From NCBI GenBank assembly GCA_008508345.1, contig QNGE01003589.1, positions 1 to 64,000 of the forward strand: a stretch of 64,000 nt of DNA. The letters are read 5' to 3'. A program made the position numbers and the translations under genes. Within the stretch, counting starts at the first letter, position 1. Each line of letters starts with the position of its first letter. The notes under the pieces were generated by a model. That model worked only from the letters and a program-made list of their open reading frames with translations. It searched no databases and was not told where the DNA came from. The stretch comes from Paragonimus westermani (lineage: Eukaryota > Platyhelminthes > Trematoda > Plagiorchiida > Troglotrematidae). Shown here piece by piece: positions 9,930 to 23,250 of this stretch.

Positions 9930-12700
9930 CTAAATTGTACGAGGAACATCATGGGACGGACTCAGGCTTTCTACTGCGACATTTATACACTTTCTCTATC
10001 GTTACGTACCCTCCCTCTCCAACTGAAAAGTTCTATAATTCAGCCCTGTTACAAGGGTGGTTCGCTACAAAACATCAACAATTATCGTCCCATTAACCAT
10101 ACTTCAATTTGTTTTGGAGTAGTGGAAAGGATAACAAAATGTCGCATGGTCCAATTCTTATTATCACAAAATCTTATAAACCTATCTCAGCATGGGTTCC
10201 TCAGCAAACGTTCCTAATTGACGTGCCAACTGGAATTCTTTAATCATGTTACAATATCTGCTGATTATTATTATTTACTCCTGGATATGCAAAATGCCTT
10301 CGATCGTGTGCCTCATAAGCGCCTCCCGATCAAAATGGCATCTTTCGGTATACATGACCCATTACTCAGCTGGTTCGCTTCATACCTTGTGGACAGCACA
10401 CAAACAGTGAAAATAAGAGATAACAGCCCAACGCCCAGAGCGGTCGCCAGCGGAGTGATTCAAGAAAGCGTCCTGGGACAGTTGCTCTTTTTAATGTATA
10501 TAGATGATATATGTAAAGTTATCAAACAAGGCAAACTATTCCTATTCGCTGATGACATCAAACTTGTCTATACTTTTCTTACTGGCGATCTTAACTCTTC
10601 TTTAGGAAATATACGGAAGGACATCATGTCATTAGAATCTTGGTGTCAAACCTGGCTGATGAAATTCTCAGCCAATAAATCCACCATTGTCGCATACGGT
10701 TGTCCTATACCAGAGGACTTTATAAAGCTGAATGGTCATGCTATTTCAACTGCCAACTCAGTTCGCGACCCAGGTATACGTTACTCAAACTCGATCAATT
10801 TTGCTGAACATATATCTTTCCTAGTAGCTGAAACTAGACGAACGACTGGATACATTAATCACTCATTCTTCTTTCCTGCAGCTCGAATACACCTTTATAA
10901 GCTGTGCGTGAAACTCCAACTTGAGTACTGCACGTTCATATATAGTCACTTGCGCAAGTCTGATAGGCTACCTCTGGAAAGTCTCCAACGTGCATTTACG
11001 AAAGGTTTAGTGGGCTATCCGTCTTCTTTGAACCATAGAGAATACTGCCAGACGCTCAAACTAGATCCTCTTTGGCTACGCGTCTCAAGCTGAACCTTGC
11101 ACTCATGTATAATCTAGTTTATAGCAAAAATACTTTTAAACTCGCGATTCGCCTTCAACATAGCTCAGAATACAACATCAAGAACAAAGAGTTCGCTTTG
11201 CCAACTCCTAAATCCCGTAGAAAACTCCGTTCATATTTTTTCCTAGTGAAATGTACGTACATTTAGAACAAACTCTCACACGCAATTAGAACCAGTAATA
11301 ATATACATCGATTCAAACAAAGCGTAGAAACCTTCCTGACATTAAAGAGCGTCATGTTGATTTTCAAACTCTGCCTGCCTGAAGACGATATCCTTGAAAA
11401 CGGACCTAATAACATCTAACCATCTGATCTAATCTAATAATAACGGAGGATGAATCTATACATGATGTAACGTCACACACACTTTGAACTAATCAAAGCT
11501 ATCAACTTAGCCATTTGAGAAATTCCTCATTTCGAAACCTATTATTTCTCCACCGAGATAGATCTCGTACACAGCTCTGTCGAATAATTGCAGCTGCGTA
11601 ACAACACTAAAGCCAACATATGGCATCTTAAACCTCCCCGTCCGTAGTAACCAAACTATCCTGGTACTTTTACTCCATACTTAACGACTATCAATTCTGT
11701 ATAGCTATCAACCACTACGTTATGGCTGTGCAATTTAAAACAGTTTAAAGAATATGTATAACTTAACCTGTTCGCCTCATATGATTACATATGAATACGT
11801 ACCTCCTCCTATCCTTACAGACCACCTGAGAATCTTTCCGTGCTGCTAAACATCTTTCCATTCTACATAACGGCCGTACACACTAAATCGACATCGGAAT
11901 TCGGCTGTAGTCATATACTAGGATAATCTGTGAATCGATCACTTTTCGCGTTGTACGACAACAATTATTTGTTAGAGACATATATTTCATTAACTGGCAC
12001 AAAATTGTAAGTTCTATTTAAGAGATTTAGCCAGAAAATATCAGATTCCATTATTCGTCATACTTCACATGACCATTGTACGTTCTTCTGATTATCACAT
12101 AATTTTGCCCTCCACTGATGATTCCACGATAAATTCTAAAGCGAGACAACATTCCACAACGTTCGGAAAATCAAAATCTTAAACTGGTTGGATAATTCGT
12201 GTAATTCCGTCGATTTGAGGAAATAACGGAGTCCAGTCCAAAAGACCGTCCATTTCTCCGGATAAATTGCAACCAACCTATCTTCCTTCATCTTCCCAAA
12301 AGTTTCTACCTATTTTTACGAGGCCATCCACATCAACTGATGGCGAAATTCTCCTACTGTTTATTTTCCCTATCCTGAAAAATCTTTTTTCTGAAATGAC
12401 CTTGAACATAAGGCCAACGTTAACCTTGTGAAGCAACAATTGATGTAACAACTCAACATTTTTATCGAATATTGAAAATTTCGAGAAGTATTGTTTCAGA
12501 TTGAAGTGAGCCATCTGCCTCTCCATAAACTAGAGTTTTCCTTTATTATTTTGTCCATTTTATTACTTTTTCTTCATAATTGGTGCATTGTATAATTAAC
12601 AATTATGTGTCCGGTATGTGGTTCACGTTGAAATGTGTGTACAGGTCACGCTCATCTAAACGTGTTTCTCATAGTTGGGTTGAAAAATATACCATTATTC
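9930..12700 (+). mobile_element. CR1/Jockey-like retrotransposon with RT and long 3' UTR (copy B)
   Basis: The RT pseudogene covers about 9,940-11,417. Seen in order: LRTLPLQLKSSIIQPCYKGG and NNYRPINHTSI (finger region), LDMQNAFDRVPHKR (motif A), SGVIQESVLGQLLFLMYIDD (motif B/C approach), FLFADDIKLVYTF with intact FADD, then the C-terminal domain ending ILENGPNNI at 11,417. Breaks are a stop at about 10,215 and a frameshift near 11,080; otherwise 10,218-11,093 is open for 291 codons. No endonuclease is joined upstream, so it is 5'-truncated. The 3' UTR runs to about 12,700 and ends like 5,556-5,830, with a degenerate CACG...CGTG hairpin at 12,647-12,664. Confidence 0.85.
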
Positions 12701-13139
12701 TTATGTGTACCCATGCTTCAGTCGCCGCTGAACTATACAACTGCCCCAAGAGGAGCTTTCCGGACAGGCTGAAGTTACGTTGCATAAGGCGCCCCACAGT
12801 GGGTATCAGAGTGATCTCTCTCCAACAGTTTATCTAAGGCCAGGGCGAATGTTACATGTATCCCATCGCATCCAAAGTTACGTAGCTTACTAGAAAAGGT
12901 AGTCACCGACACAACTGCCGTGTGTGGGTGCTCGAGATTTTCTGGACCGAAATCCGTTGATGTGGTTGCGACAATCTCGTTGTGTAAGACATGAAGGACC
13001 TAACTGCACCAAGTAAGAGGGGAAACGGGGGTGGACACTAGCAGAAGATTGAGTCAAAGACGGCCGCATTTACCACGGTGCCCAAAGCCACATAGGTTAG
13101 CCGTGCCCCAAGTGGTCATGCAGATCAACTGGAGACACA

Positions 13140-13595
13140 ATGAAACATGAAGGTCGGTCAGGATCTAGGGAAGTACGCCCACCGTGCGACAAGTTTGTGA
13201 TAGTATTCGACTTTCTTGAAGCCATTACTCAAACTTTCCAATCCCGGCTGGATCATGATATTGCTGCTTTTCGTCGCTTGCTAACTAATGTGTTCACAAA
13301 TGAAGAATATCTAGCTGTGATAGTTACTGCCTGTGTGACCTTGCACTTCGGCCGGAAGGCGGATGATAGTAGTGCGTTGCGGATGTCACTGGAAGTTGTT
13401 GTGGGGATCACATCAAAAGTTCGCCTGCCCTTGCAACAGTCCTCAAGAGCACGCCGTGGGAACGTGCACACATACAGAGACCTGGCCCGAGAGGATGGTC
13501 GACATCTAAAAGCGACCCTAAAAGAAATTCACGACAGAAGAGATAAAGAGAGGTCTGACTTGTTCATCCGGAATTTTCAGGTCAAGCGAAAGTGA
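13140..13595 (+). pseudogene. Open frame upstream of a CR1-like endonuclease; possible ORF1 remnant
   Basis: A 151-codon frame (starts MKHEGRSGSREV, ends IRNFQVKRK) has a charged C-terminal part, HDRRDKERSDLFIRNFQ. It lies about 150 bp upstream of an endonuclease fragment in the same direction, the place where ORF1 of a CR1-like element would lie. I recognise no zinc knuckle or other diagnostic domain. A chance ORF or unrelated host remnant is possible. Confidence 0.35.
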
Positions 13596-13740
13596 CCTCA
13601 AGTCCGATAGAAAATCTCTTCTGTTCCCCCTGTTCCAGTAACACCTCATGATGCTTTTCCTCCCAGAGAAATTCATGTGAGCTCAGATCGGACAGGGGCG
13701 GCACACAAACATACATAGCCTCCTGAACAAAATGGATTAG

Positions 13741-15600
13741 GTTGAGGAGTTGGTTAGAAGTAATAAACACGCCGTTATGGTCCTTGGTGAAACGTGGTTG
13801 ACAGAAGAATTAATTGACGTTGAGTTCTCCCTCTCCGGATACACCCTCTTTCACTTACGCCGCTTCAGTGTTGATGTGCGGCAAGCGAGAGGAGTAATCC
13901 TCTTTCTCCGCGACAACATTCTCGCTACGCACGTGCTAGCTAATGTCGGGGATGGCGGCAGGTATGAGGGACTGTGGTGCAAGGCTGAATTAATGCTTGG
14001 TTTTATATACCACCCCATTGAATCGTTTCTGGTCCACCTGCTAGACAATCCAAGGATTTCTGGAGCAACCGGTCACGGCAAGACTTTCGGAAACTCCAGC
14101 GCACCCAACACTGATTGGTGAATGTGAGTGTGCATTGGCGGCCTGAACCGTTTTTCTGAGTCGCTTCTTCGACTGATCGTTGGCGAGCTGTGCTTGTGCA
14201 AACACGTGGGGGCTCCCACGCGGTTACAAGCCGAATACCATCCAGGTTGGATTTGGTGCCCTCAGTGCGAAAGTCCGACGTAAATGGCGTAGATATTCGG
14301 CCTCTAGTAGGACGGAGTGGCCATGCGCTGTTGGGAATACGATGAGCAAGAGGCAACCTCCGGGAAACACCAGTTCGGGTTCGACGGAATATCTGAAGAA
14401 TTCCACTCAGAAAAATGAAGGAGACGGAGCCCACCTTCGATTCAAGCGGTAACATGATCAAGGTCGATACGCACTCATACGAAACTCGGGATGGCCTGCT
14501 AGCTCTCGTGGAACCCTTTGCACATCCGTATCGTAGTCGCCCTTAGTCTGAAGGGTTACCGTGATTCGATGTCGAAATGCGCCCCATCCTCCGGCTCAGA
14601 TACGGCCAACGGATGAGCTACATGTCTGGACATAGCTCCTATGATGCGTATCGGAAAACACGGAACGAACGTTGTATCATGAAGCTGAGAAAGAGCCGGA
14701 AGTATGAGAGAAGTACATCCGACGACGCAGAAAAATTAAGGCACATATCCCGAGACTGTTGGATAAGCACAAAAACGGGGTTTTCGAGAACTTAGACAAG
14801 GCTCAGTTAATGACTCGACATGACGTTTTAGCTTACTCCCAGAATAACGTGTAATCTATCTTGCTCGACGGTGTTGAACCGCGTCCAGTCAAAATGCTGT
14901 ACAACGTTGAAACGGAACATAAGCTGAGGTTACTTGATGTTGTTAGATCTTTTGGCCCGAACAACATTCGCCTTTTGGTGCGAGGTAAAATGGTGATGAA
15001 ATTATTTATATCTTTGACGGACTTGTATCAGCCGCCTTTAAACGAAGGCAAGCTGTCAGGAGAATGGAAACGACTGGTGGTTGCGCTTATGTGCAAAGAA
15101 GGATGACAGTCGGAATCTGTCTACCAGCGACCAGTATGCGCTACTTGCCTGCCTGGCAAAACGATGGAGCGGCAAACGATCCACCAAATTCGGCCTACCT
15201 TCTAATCCTCGGTAAGAGGCAGCATGGGTCCCGCAGAGGGTGATCACGCTTGACAAAACTTCTGCTTATCAGATATCGACAGGTGAAAGCAAGAGCTGGT
15301 AGCAAGACCGTGGGCCTCGTGTTCCTCTGATCCAGCAGGACTTTGGTCAGGGTTTCACACAACCACTTGCTCACTAGTTTGTCAGCTGGAGCTGGCAGGT
15401 GCTTACAATTAGCTGGACAGTAGACTTCCTCCCTGACAGTTTATTCGCTGTCAAGGTCAATCAACAATTATCTGACTGGGTGCCTCCACAAGTCGATGCA
15501 CCACAAGAGTCGGTACTTGGACCCTTGCTGTATTTGGTTCACGTCATTGATCTGTTGGACTGGTTGTAGTGGCCTGCCCTTGTCTTCATGAATGAAGTGA
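13741..15600 (+). mobile_element. CR1-like retrotransposon ORF2 remnant: endonuclease plus decayed RT
   Basis: Positions 13,750-14,090 encode the N-terminal part of an APE-type endonuclease: LGETWLTEELIDVEFSLSGY, ARGVILFLRDN and EGLWCKAELMLGFIY. After a degenerate linker (14,180-14,790, Lys/Arg-rich), RT pieces follow: SGEWKRLVVALMCKEG (usually EWR...PIYK-G), then near 15,490 a block corresponding to SVLGPLLYLVHVIDLL. No FADD can be read. Frames change many times, so it is an old dead copy. Confidence 0.7.
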
Positions 15601-15609
15601 ACATACGGC

Positions 15610-18380
15610 AAACTGTCTCTTTAGACGAGAATAGTGAAATACTGCAACAGAAATTCGACAAGATGTCACCATGCACAGTTTAATAGCCCAGCCACAAAAC
15701 CTCCCTTACGCACCAAACAGACGTCAGGTGTGTCAACGAGACGATTATGTGGGCTGCCAGTCTGGAGTGTCAAGATCGAAACGACTTGAACACGGCCACT
15801 TGGGTACGAATAAAGAATTTTCAAGCGTTGCGTGAACCGATGAAATGTGTCTTTTTGGAGAAGTATGAAGATTTTATAGAGTGTATTCGTCATGTTGTAC
15901 CAAGAAAAATAGGCTTCACCTAAACAGGGCTCATATTCACAATTTTGTTGAGAAAAATGCCTTCGTAGTCGATTTTGTGTTCTGAAATTGCTTCCGTGGG
16001 AATTTTTTAGTGGAACCCATAATCCAACTTTGCAGAAACGCTCAATTTTGCGTGGTCTAGGAGATAAGTGAAATTTCAATTATTGGCCACAATGCGTTCG
16101 CACCGCATTCCATAATAAACACCAAGGTGAGTTCCGAAAGGAGCTGCCACCACGTTCGTGAGCTAGTTACCCACCTCTATTGTATGTTGACTCTGTTTCT
16201 CTATCAGTGTTCCAGGTAAAAAAAATCGACGGAGGGTCATTCGCAAAACCGATTGCATTTGACGTTATCGCCTGGTCTTTTCTACCTGCAGACAATATGG
16301 TGTGGTGCACACATGGGTGACATGTCCATCCTGCCATTGACAACTCACTTATTGACGATGTTCCGGCTAGATTGCCATTTGTACGCAACTCAGTGTTCAC
16401 CTATCTGACGGCTAGTGACCCACAGATAGACTCGTTATTCCTCCGAAGATGACAATGATCCTCACTTGCATCATTTCGGCCATAACGGTCCAATCTTCTT
16501 ATCAGAGCTGCCTATGATTCTGATGATTGTCGGTCGATGTGTTTCGCCAGCTGCAGACTTCAATGATGTTTTGTAATTTGCCCCCGTCCATATGCCCTCT
16601 TCACGGTCCCAGGACGGCTTCATTCTGTATCCCGTCTGTTCCGACAGGCTGTTAGCAATTGGAGAGCGCTGCCCTAGTGACATGAAAGCAACCCCAGTCT
16701 ACCTGTTGCACCTTGTGTAAGACGTTCCTCGAAAACCCAGTTTGCACTGCACAAACGATCGTGAGAACCTTTGTCTGTTGTCTGCTCGTTGCGTGCAATC
16801 GCATTCGTTTGTTTGCATGTTTCTTGACTCATGCGCGCTAGTAGTGCCGCACACCTCCGGCTTATTTGCAAGTTTCACAGGCAGATCCTTAACCTCCTCA
16901 ATTGATTACCGGTACCGGTGTCTTTTACTCTCTGTTGTGACCCACTCTACTTGTAGTATAACACACTTTAGGTCTCCCCCAGTTAGTCGCACTCTGGCTT
17001 CATTTTTGGTATTCTCTGATTATATCTGGGAAACGTTAATTGGATGCACGTGTGCACTAAAACTGGTAAGCCGAAAATTTTTGCAATTTCTCGCAAGTAT
17101 CGATCGTTAATTCTGATCTACGCCACTTCTACTTTTTCGTCCATCTGTTTAATTTTATTCTCCCTTGTTGTCAACACCATGCACTAAGAAGTTTTCAGTC
17201 CGCTGGACATTGCTGTCACTGAATTTGGCGCCTAGTCGCAGCTCTTAGAAAGAACAACCGTCGGAGCTGGTTCGCGCAGATTAAGGCCTATTCTGTGCTG
17301 AGAAATGTAACCGTGGAGGTTGGATCTGTTGAAGTTCGTCTGGTAGGTTCGTCATCTTAGTATGATACTAACCCATGAATTCGTTGAGGCATTTCTGGCT
17401 TGTCTGTAAGAAGTCAATCTCAAGTCTGACTGTACTGGTCCCTGCTGTGTGCACTAATCAACCATGATGAATTTCGCACCATTATTGTACAGCGTTTGCT
17501 TTCTTTTTTTTATAACTATCATCGCATCACTATTAAAACCTCCTTTCTGGGTATTGTTTAACGTGCGCTCACCTCCCTCTGCACCCAAATACCCTTGTGA
17601 GCTCGTTTCTTGTTGGCTGAGGGCCACTGGCTGACACATGTTTGGTTACTCAATTTTGAAGGCCTTCCTGTGAGATGATTTTTTTTGTCCCACTAACTCA
17701 CATTCGGGTTGAGATTGTAGTGAGATCACCTTCGACGTCCCCAAAATTCTAAACTTCCCGCGACGTGAGATTTGCCATGCCAGTACCACCGCGCCTTTTC
17801 ACATTACCCTGTATATGTAAACTTACTAAAAACCACTGGCCTCAAAGTTAGTGGGCCGGCATAAGTATCGCAGTTATGCTCTCAGCTATGTAATAAATTC
17901 GCACTATCTACTCCTGTAGGCTACATTCACTAGGATAACAATGTTGAGCTATTACCGTTAGGAACGCCGTTTAACTAGCCTAACGCTTGCTTGAATTCTG
18001 GAGGTCGACTGGAATTTTCCGTCGAAGCACTCTTCCACTCTGGCGTCTGCTGTGCGGTTGTGCTCAAGGTGCTCTCACGTCCAGCTCCCTAGCACCCCTT
18101 AATTGTTACGTTGTAGTCTGTTGTGAACGGTGAGTAAATCAATAAATGAGGTTTGTTTACAGATTCATCGTTTCCTCCCTGTGACTTCCGATTCACGATA
18201 GCATAAGGTTGGAGAAAATCTGGGCGTACGAATTCAGGATCCAGCACTACAAGATAACACCTTTGTTTTAGATTTATCAAGCCATACCGATAGATTTCAA
18301 TCCTATCGTCCGGCTTTTCTGAAGTTTTTCGGGCTTGGAAGATAGTCTCATTTATCAGACCGTCTGGCTAAGCGTTATCG
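15610..18380. other. Gene-free stretch
   Basis: Several ORFs of 60-137 codons occur on both strands (the longest, minus 15,666-16,079), but none shows conserved motifs. I see no tRNA, no terminal repeats and no strong microsatellite. Confidence 0.4.
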
Positions 18381-19236
18381 AAACCGTCAAGCACGCGCTA
18401 ATGAGCGAGTCACCGCAAATCGTTTGCAGCGTTTAAACAAAGGTTGAATAACGAGGCGTTGTAAACTCTGGACACAGTACGCTGGTGCGTCCACCGTATA
18501 ATAGCGCGATCGACAGAAATCGGGTTCTCCTCCCTGATACAATTTGCAAAGAAAATCATGGTCCCGAAAATATCGCGCCAGTGCCCGTTGATTGCGCCCA
18601 AGACAAACCAAAAGACGGGCGCAGGAAGCAACCTCGCACCGCACCAACAACGCATGTGACAAAGAGGAAAACGTGAGATATCTAATGGGCAAATAGCGAC
18701 CTACAAACATTCTAGAATCAGAAAGTCGAAGGACAGACATCAGAGAAGTAGTTAATGTCATTAGACCATCACTCAGCGTGGAGGACTGAAGGCCAAAATG
18801 GTTTTTAAAAGTGGTGAGAGTTACCTCTCTAATGTTCACAGCATTTCTGCCCATTCTGATTGGACGGTATCGTTTTCCAGAAAAGGAGGTGGTTTTGGAT
18901 GAAAAGATGGATACCTCTAACAAGGTGTCTGGAAGCGGCGCTAAATTGGGATCTTCCAAATCATTTAATTACGCGCGTCCATTGCATATATAATGCACGG
19001 TCGACGGAAGACCAAGGTGATCCGGATTGCGGAACAAATCACACCTACTGATGTCACGAATATCAGCACAATCGACCCCTCCCACTGTAGTCTCGGAAAA
19101 TCATCAACGCCTGGAACTTTTCCGAACGGATCCTAATCTCTCGAGGATCCGCCTGCTGGTTGAAATTATGGCTTTCCGCTGTCACTTGTTAAGCCCAACC
19201 TCTACATTGGTAAACACTGAATCACCCGTGATGTCG

Positions 19237-20146
19237 TGACATTTTTACCCTTGACGATTTACGTTCTGTTTCCTATGATTCTAAGGATCAGGATATGGGT
19301 GATGGTGATTCTGCTGTTTTTATACGGGCTGTATGCTTGAGGCTATAAATGCTACACAGGAATCTGGCCCTGTAGAAGGACTAGCAGAGGAGATAGGTAG
19401 GACATAAAATTTACGCCTCACCGTAATCCTACACTTTGGCTGCTCTAGAGGCACAGCTGAGGCGAGAAGAACGGTTACTTGCAGAAGAGGTGAATAAGCT
19501 TCGGAGAGGAAGGGTTCAGCTGCAGCAGAAGTTACTGGATGCCCAAAAATACCCCGAACAAGTTGTTTCAGTCAAACCGAAGAAACGCTACAAGGTATGA
19601 ACATCTCAGCTACCAGCTCATTCCGATCAGGTAAGTAGCCTTATCAATGCGCTGGAGTAATTACCCAAGTCAATATTACTGGATGTTCGGGTAAGCTTGA
19701 GGTCGAACAACTTGATAGGTCGCCACGACGCTTTCATGGGTTTCGCAGAAATTGTTGGAATGAAGTTGCAAACAAAAGACCCGTACACAGCTCATTCCAG
19801 CCGCACTTTGAGATCATTGCATCCTAAGTTCTTTTCTAACCCAAAATCCCTCCCGGAATTTACAGAACGCGAAACTGTAATTCATCCTCCAGCAGTCCAG
19901 AAGGCAAGGGTAGTCCGAAAGCCGTCGATCTTGAACCAACGGAAACTGACAAAGCGTCCCGCAGGAGCGCTCAAATGCGCCCAGCGTGTAATGAAACAAC
20001 CGCTACCCCCGAAGTGGGATTACGAAAGTCTGACGTCGTCCAAGCATTCTCTCGCCATTAGGGAGGATTTTTCAGGATCTTTTTCTTGCTATTCCGTTTC
20101 TTTTCATACCCGGCCAGACAAGAATGCTTCTTTCACGTGCCTGTGA
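19237..20146 (+). pseudogene. Decayed reading frame with a coiled-coil-like segment, unknown origin
   Basis: Plus-strand sequence keeps coding texture across several frames: an acidic start (DDLRSVSYDSKDQDMGDGD), a charged heptad-like helix at about 19,440-19,595 (LEAQLRREERLLAEEVNKLR), then a Lys/Pro-rich part inside the 149-codon frame 19,697-20,146 (VVRKPSILNQRKLTKRPAG). At least two stops and frame changes interrupt it. Coiled coil followed by a basic region would suit ORF1 of a non-LTR element, but a host pseudogene fits equally well. Confidence 0.35.
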
Positions 20147-20445
20147 ACCAGCCCTCTAAACCTTTTGAACAGGCTGCCGGAAATCAGACAGTGGGTACAC
20201 TACACTAGCCTCCATATCTCTGCTCCAAGAAAGGTGTGGCTTTACACAGATAATAAAGATATTGAACCGCATGTTACTGAGTACCGAACAAGCTCCTCTT
20301 GTGGACGTATAGGAGTCTGTGCTTCATTTCCAAGTCGGAAGCTGCCGATGACAAATGTCGTATGGGGATTTAACCCCTCAGAGAAATGAGACACATTTTG
20401 GCAGAAACTCCAGCTTTGTAACCGTGACAGCTTCCCGTCGGTGTT

Positions 20446-20928
20446 ATGTGCCGTTCGCCGTCATGCAACGTATCCGATGACGAAACCATTCTCGTCGCCC
20501 TATACGGTCTCTTGTCCATCCAACGTTTACACCATCTTATCATGAGTGATTCCAACGCGCCAAATCCCAACTATATAGCTGCTTCTCATTGGGGATGGTT
20601 GCGGATTTTTGAAATCTTTGGCACCAGTGAATTACGAGGAACTCTGGACAGCCCATCGAACTATCTACAAGACACATTCCAGGTCAGATTATCTCATTGT
20701 AAGACCTTGTTATCACGAAATAGGCGTGCCTGGTGGATAGATTGGCCATCAAACCACCGCTGGAGCAAAATGACCACATGTTACCAGCTTTCGATTTCAT
20801 CTGGTACTAGTGTACGATCTTCCACAAAGGACGTTGAGCAACGCGTAGCGATAAACCGACGATCCCAAATATTCAAGACAAGATTGGACCGTAATGCCAC
20901 GACACTACTGAGCAAATTACCAAAGTGA
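20446..20928 (+). pseudogene. Non-LTR retrotransposon linker remnant (between EN and RT)
   Basis: The 160-codon frame contains NYLQDTFQVRLSHCKTLLSR, NRRAWWIDW and YQLSISSGTSVRSS, the style of the region between endonuclease and RT in RTE/CR1 elements (Arg-Ala-Trp-Trp, then a LFQLI-R-like block). No RT domain follows directly; the (AAT)n tract begins 80 bp later. Confidence 0.45.
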
Positions 20929-21006
20929 ATATTTAGACAACCTCAACAGTTCCGATCGACAGGTCGTTTCCGGGGACAGGGTTAAAATTTGCTGCTGAAC
21001 GGGCTA

Positions 21007-21007
<1 letters not shown>

Positions 21008-21057
<50 letters not shown>
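21008..21057 (+). repeat. (AAT)n microsatellite, about 17 units
   Basis: An uninterrupted AAT/TAA tract, read directly. It could be the 3' terminal microsatellite of a retroelement such as the remnant just upstream. Confidence 0.95.
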
Positions 21058-21479
21058 CACACAATAAGGCATTCATATTCAAAAGGGCTCTTCCGAGCAG
21101 TCAACAGGTTCAAAACAATAGGGATGAGCCGAGCTCCAAAGAAGGGGTGCACGCACCACTCACGTGAAGTACAATGACCGAAAACTGGCTATTCGCGCAA
21201 CCATCAAACTGACGTGACAAAACAAAATCGCCTAGGTCAAGGTCCAATTAACCTCCAGAAAGAGGGGTGGTTGAATGCAGAAGGTTGAATATTTTGGGGA
21301 ATTGGGTTGGGTAGGGTTTTCACATGATTGTAGTTCAAAAGTTCGATACAACTAGTTCCAAAATACTGCAGCAAAGATTCTATCCCAAAACTTCCAGAAA
21401 CCCGACTTCAACGCATTAGGATCTTCCTCAGTGTAGTAGGTCTCGTACCAGACTTAGTGAAATCAAGCAATTTTTAAGA

Positions 21480-23250
21480 CTTCCATTCAAAAAACTGTCA
21501 AGACGTTTGCTTCTCAAGAACTCTGGAAGTCTTCCTCTTGTATACCACTTTCAGGGAACATACGTCGTCATCTGGATATACACTGCCACCTATTTTCTAG
21601 AAAGAAGCTGGTGGGCAACCCGGAGGATCTTGGAGCTCTTCACCCCCTACGAAACAGGTGCGAGCGAAAAATCTGTCAGAATACCCAACAGATGTAGTCA
21701 ACAATTTCACTGGTATCCCCTAGAATGAAAATGTCCTTTGCGGGTGAATGTGCAGCCAGAGAAAAATTAAAAACTGGGCGCTTTCCCTTTGGTTTACCGA
21801 TGGGGATGCCTTCTCCAACCCCCAAGTGGTTCTCGAGTTGTTTAGAGAATACCTTTCGACAGTCTACAGTGTGGTTTCGCCAAAGTTACAACTGATTCAC
21901 CCACGGGGAATCTTCCGAAATCTACTCATGACAGCTGATCTTCCCGTGCTCGATATTCCGGATCGCGTGTTTAAGGTCATTCCCTATAGTGCAGTAGAAT
22001 TAGGCGTGACCCATCTTTGGATCTGTGATGAAGCGACCCTTGGTTTCGCGCTGATCCTCGATGGCCCACTTTCGAAAGCGTGGAAAGAGGCCGCTGTTGC
22101 ACCTACATTTATGGCGGGCGATCGTCATTCTCCTGCCATTTATCGGCCGATCAACTCGATTAGCGCCCCATACAAAATAACGGGGTATCTGTTGAGACGT
22201 GTCATTTTTAAACGTTTCCCCCAAGTAACCTTTTTATCCTCTACTCAGGATGACATTTTTCCCGATCGACCATGCGTAACCAACATGATAATTTTAATAG
22301 TTATCCTGAAAGATGTCAAAGACAGTGGCCACATCTCGGGTGTTACCTTCTTCGACTTTGTCAAAGCCACTGGCCGTGTCCCACACGGTAGTATTGTACA
22401 TAAACTAGAGATTTATTGGATCCACGGAGGGATTCTTCGTTGGGCTGCATCCTTTCTTGTCAACAGAAACGTTGGAGTGAAAACCTCCGTTGGGGTCACT
22501 CTAGGGTTCGTTCTTGGTCCGCCGTTGTTTCCGGTATATATTAATGACCTTCCCATCCTTGTTTTCAAAAACGCTTTCTTCTACTTCGACGGCCTAAAAA
22601 TATGGAACGCTTGTGATCCCAGTGAACTGTAAAGTGACTTTGACTGTATTGAGTACCACTCAGACGACTGAAGTCTCTCTTCAAATTACAGCAAGAGTGT
22701 ACACGTGTCGCACGAAGACCTCGGGGACTTATTCGTGATAAAAGTTAACAAGCTGTAACAGGTATGGCGAAAGTTGGCCAAGGAAAAGACTTATGGACTG
22801 GACTATCGTCTGGTTCGTCCTTCTGTTATCACCACTAGATTGCCACCGAAAAGCGATTTTAGACTCTTGAGGTGATAAAAAGAGCCTTTTTTGCGTGAAC
22901 AGACCTATATAAGACCACTGCTTGAATATGGTAAGAAAGTCATATACACCGGTTCAGAGAAGCACATACTAGCCACTGACGGTGTCCAACGAGTGGCCAC
23001 CAAGATGGTCACTGGCCGGCGGTGTTCCTTTCAACAGTCTCGACTCGAAATTCTCTAAGTTTATCCGCTTGAGTGTCCAAAACTCCATGGTGACTTAGTA
23101 ATTACACACTTTTATTTGGCACAGGAACCGTGCAGCAATTCTTCATCCCAATTAGATGTTGGTTACTGCTCTTCTAAGGATCGTTTGAAAGTTTTATTTG
23201 ATTATCATCCGCTTAAGAGATTTTTAGATCGGTAGTTTACTTTATTCTTG
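21480..23250 (+). mobile_element. CR1-like retrotransposon, RT domain with lost active site
   Basis: The frame 21,748-22,632 is open for 294 codons and reads as RT: SKAWKEAAVAPTFM, YRPINSISAPYKI, TFFDFVKATGRVPH (usually LDF-KAFDRVPH), VTLGFVLGPPLFPVYINDLP, then FYFDGLKIW where FADDLKIW is expected. Beyond the stop the C-terminal region continues with interruptions to about 23,250 (VYTGSEKHILAT, VQRVATKMVTG, LYPLECPKLHGDL). The lost FADD means no polymerase activity, although the frame has stayed open. Confidence 0.75.

Noticed and set aside
13582..13770. Minus-strand ORF between the ORF1-like frame and the endonuclease
   Set aside because: It is a shadow of plus-strand retroelement sequence.
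15666..16079. Minus-strand ORF of 137 codons
   Set aside because: No domain, no flanking splice sites and no coding-like composition; length is compatible with chance.
20989..21177. ORF with a poly-Asn run
   Set aside because: It is only the translation of the (AAT)n microsatellite.
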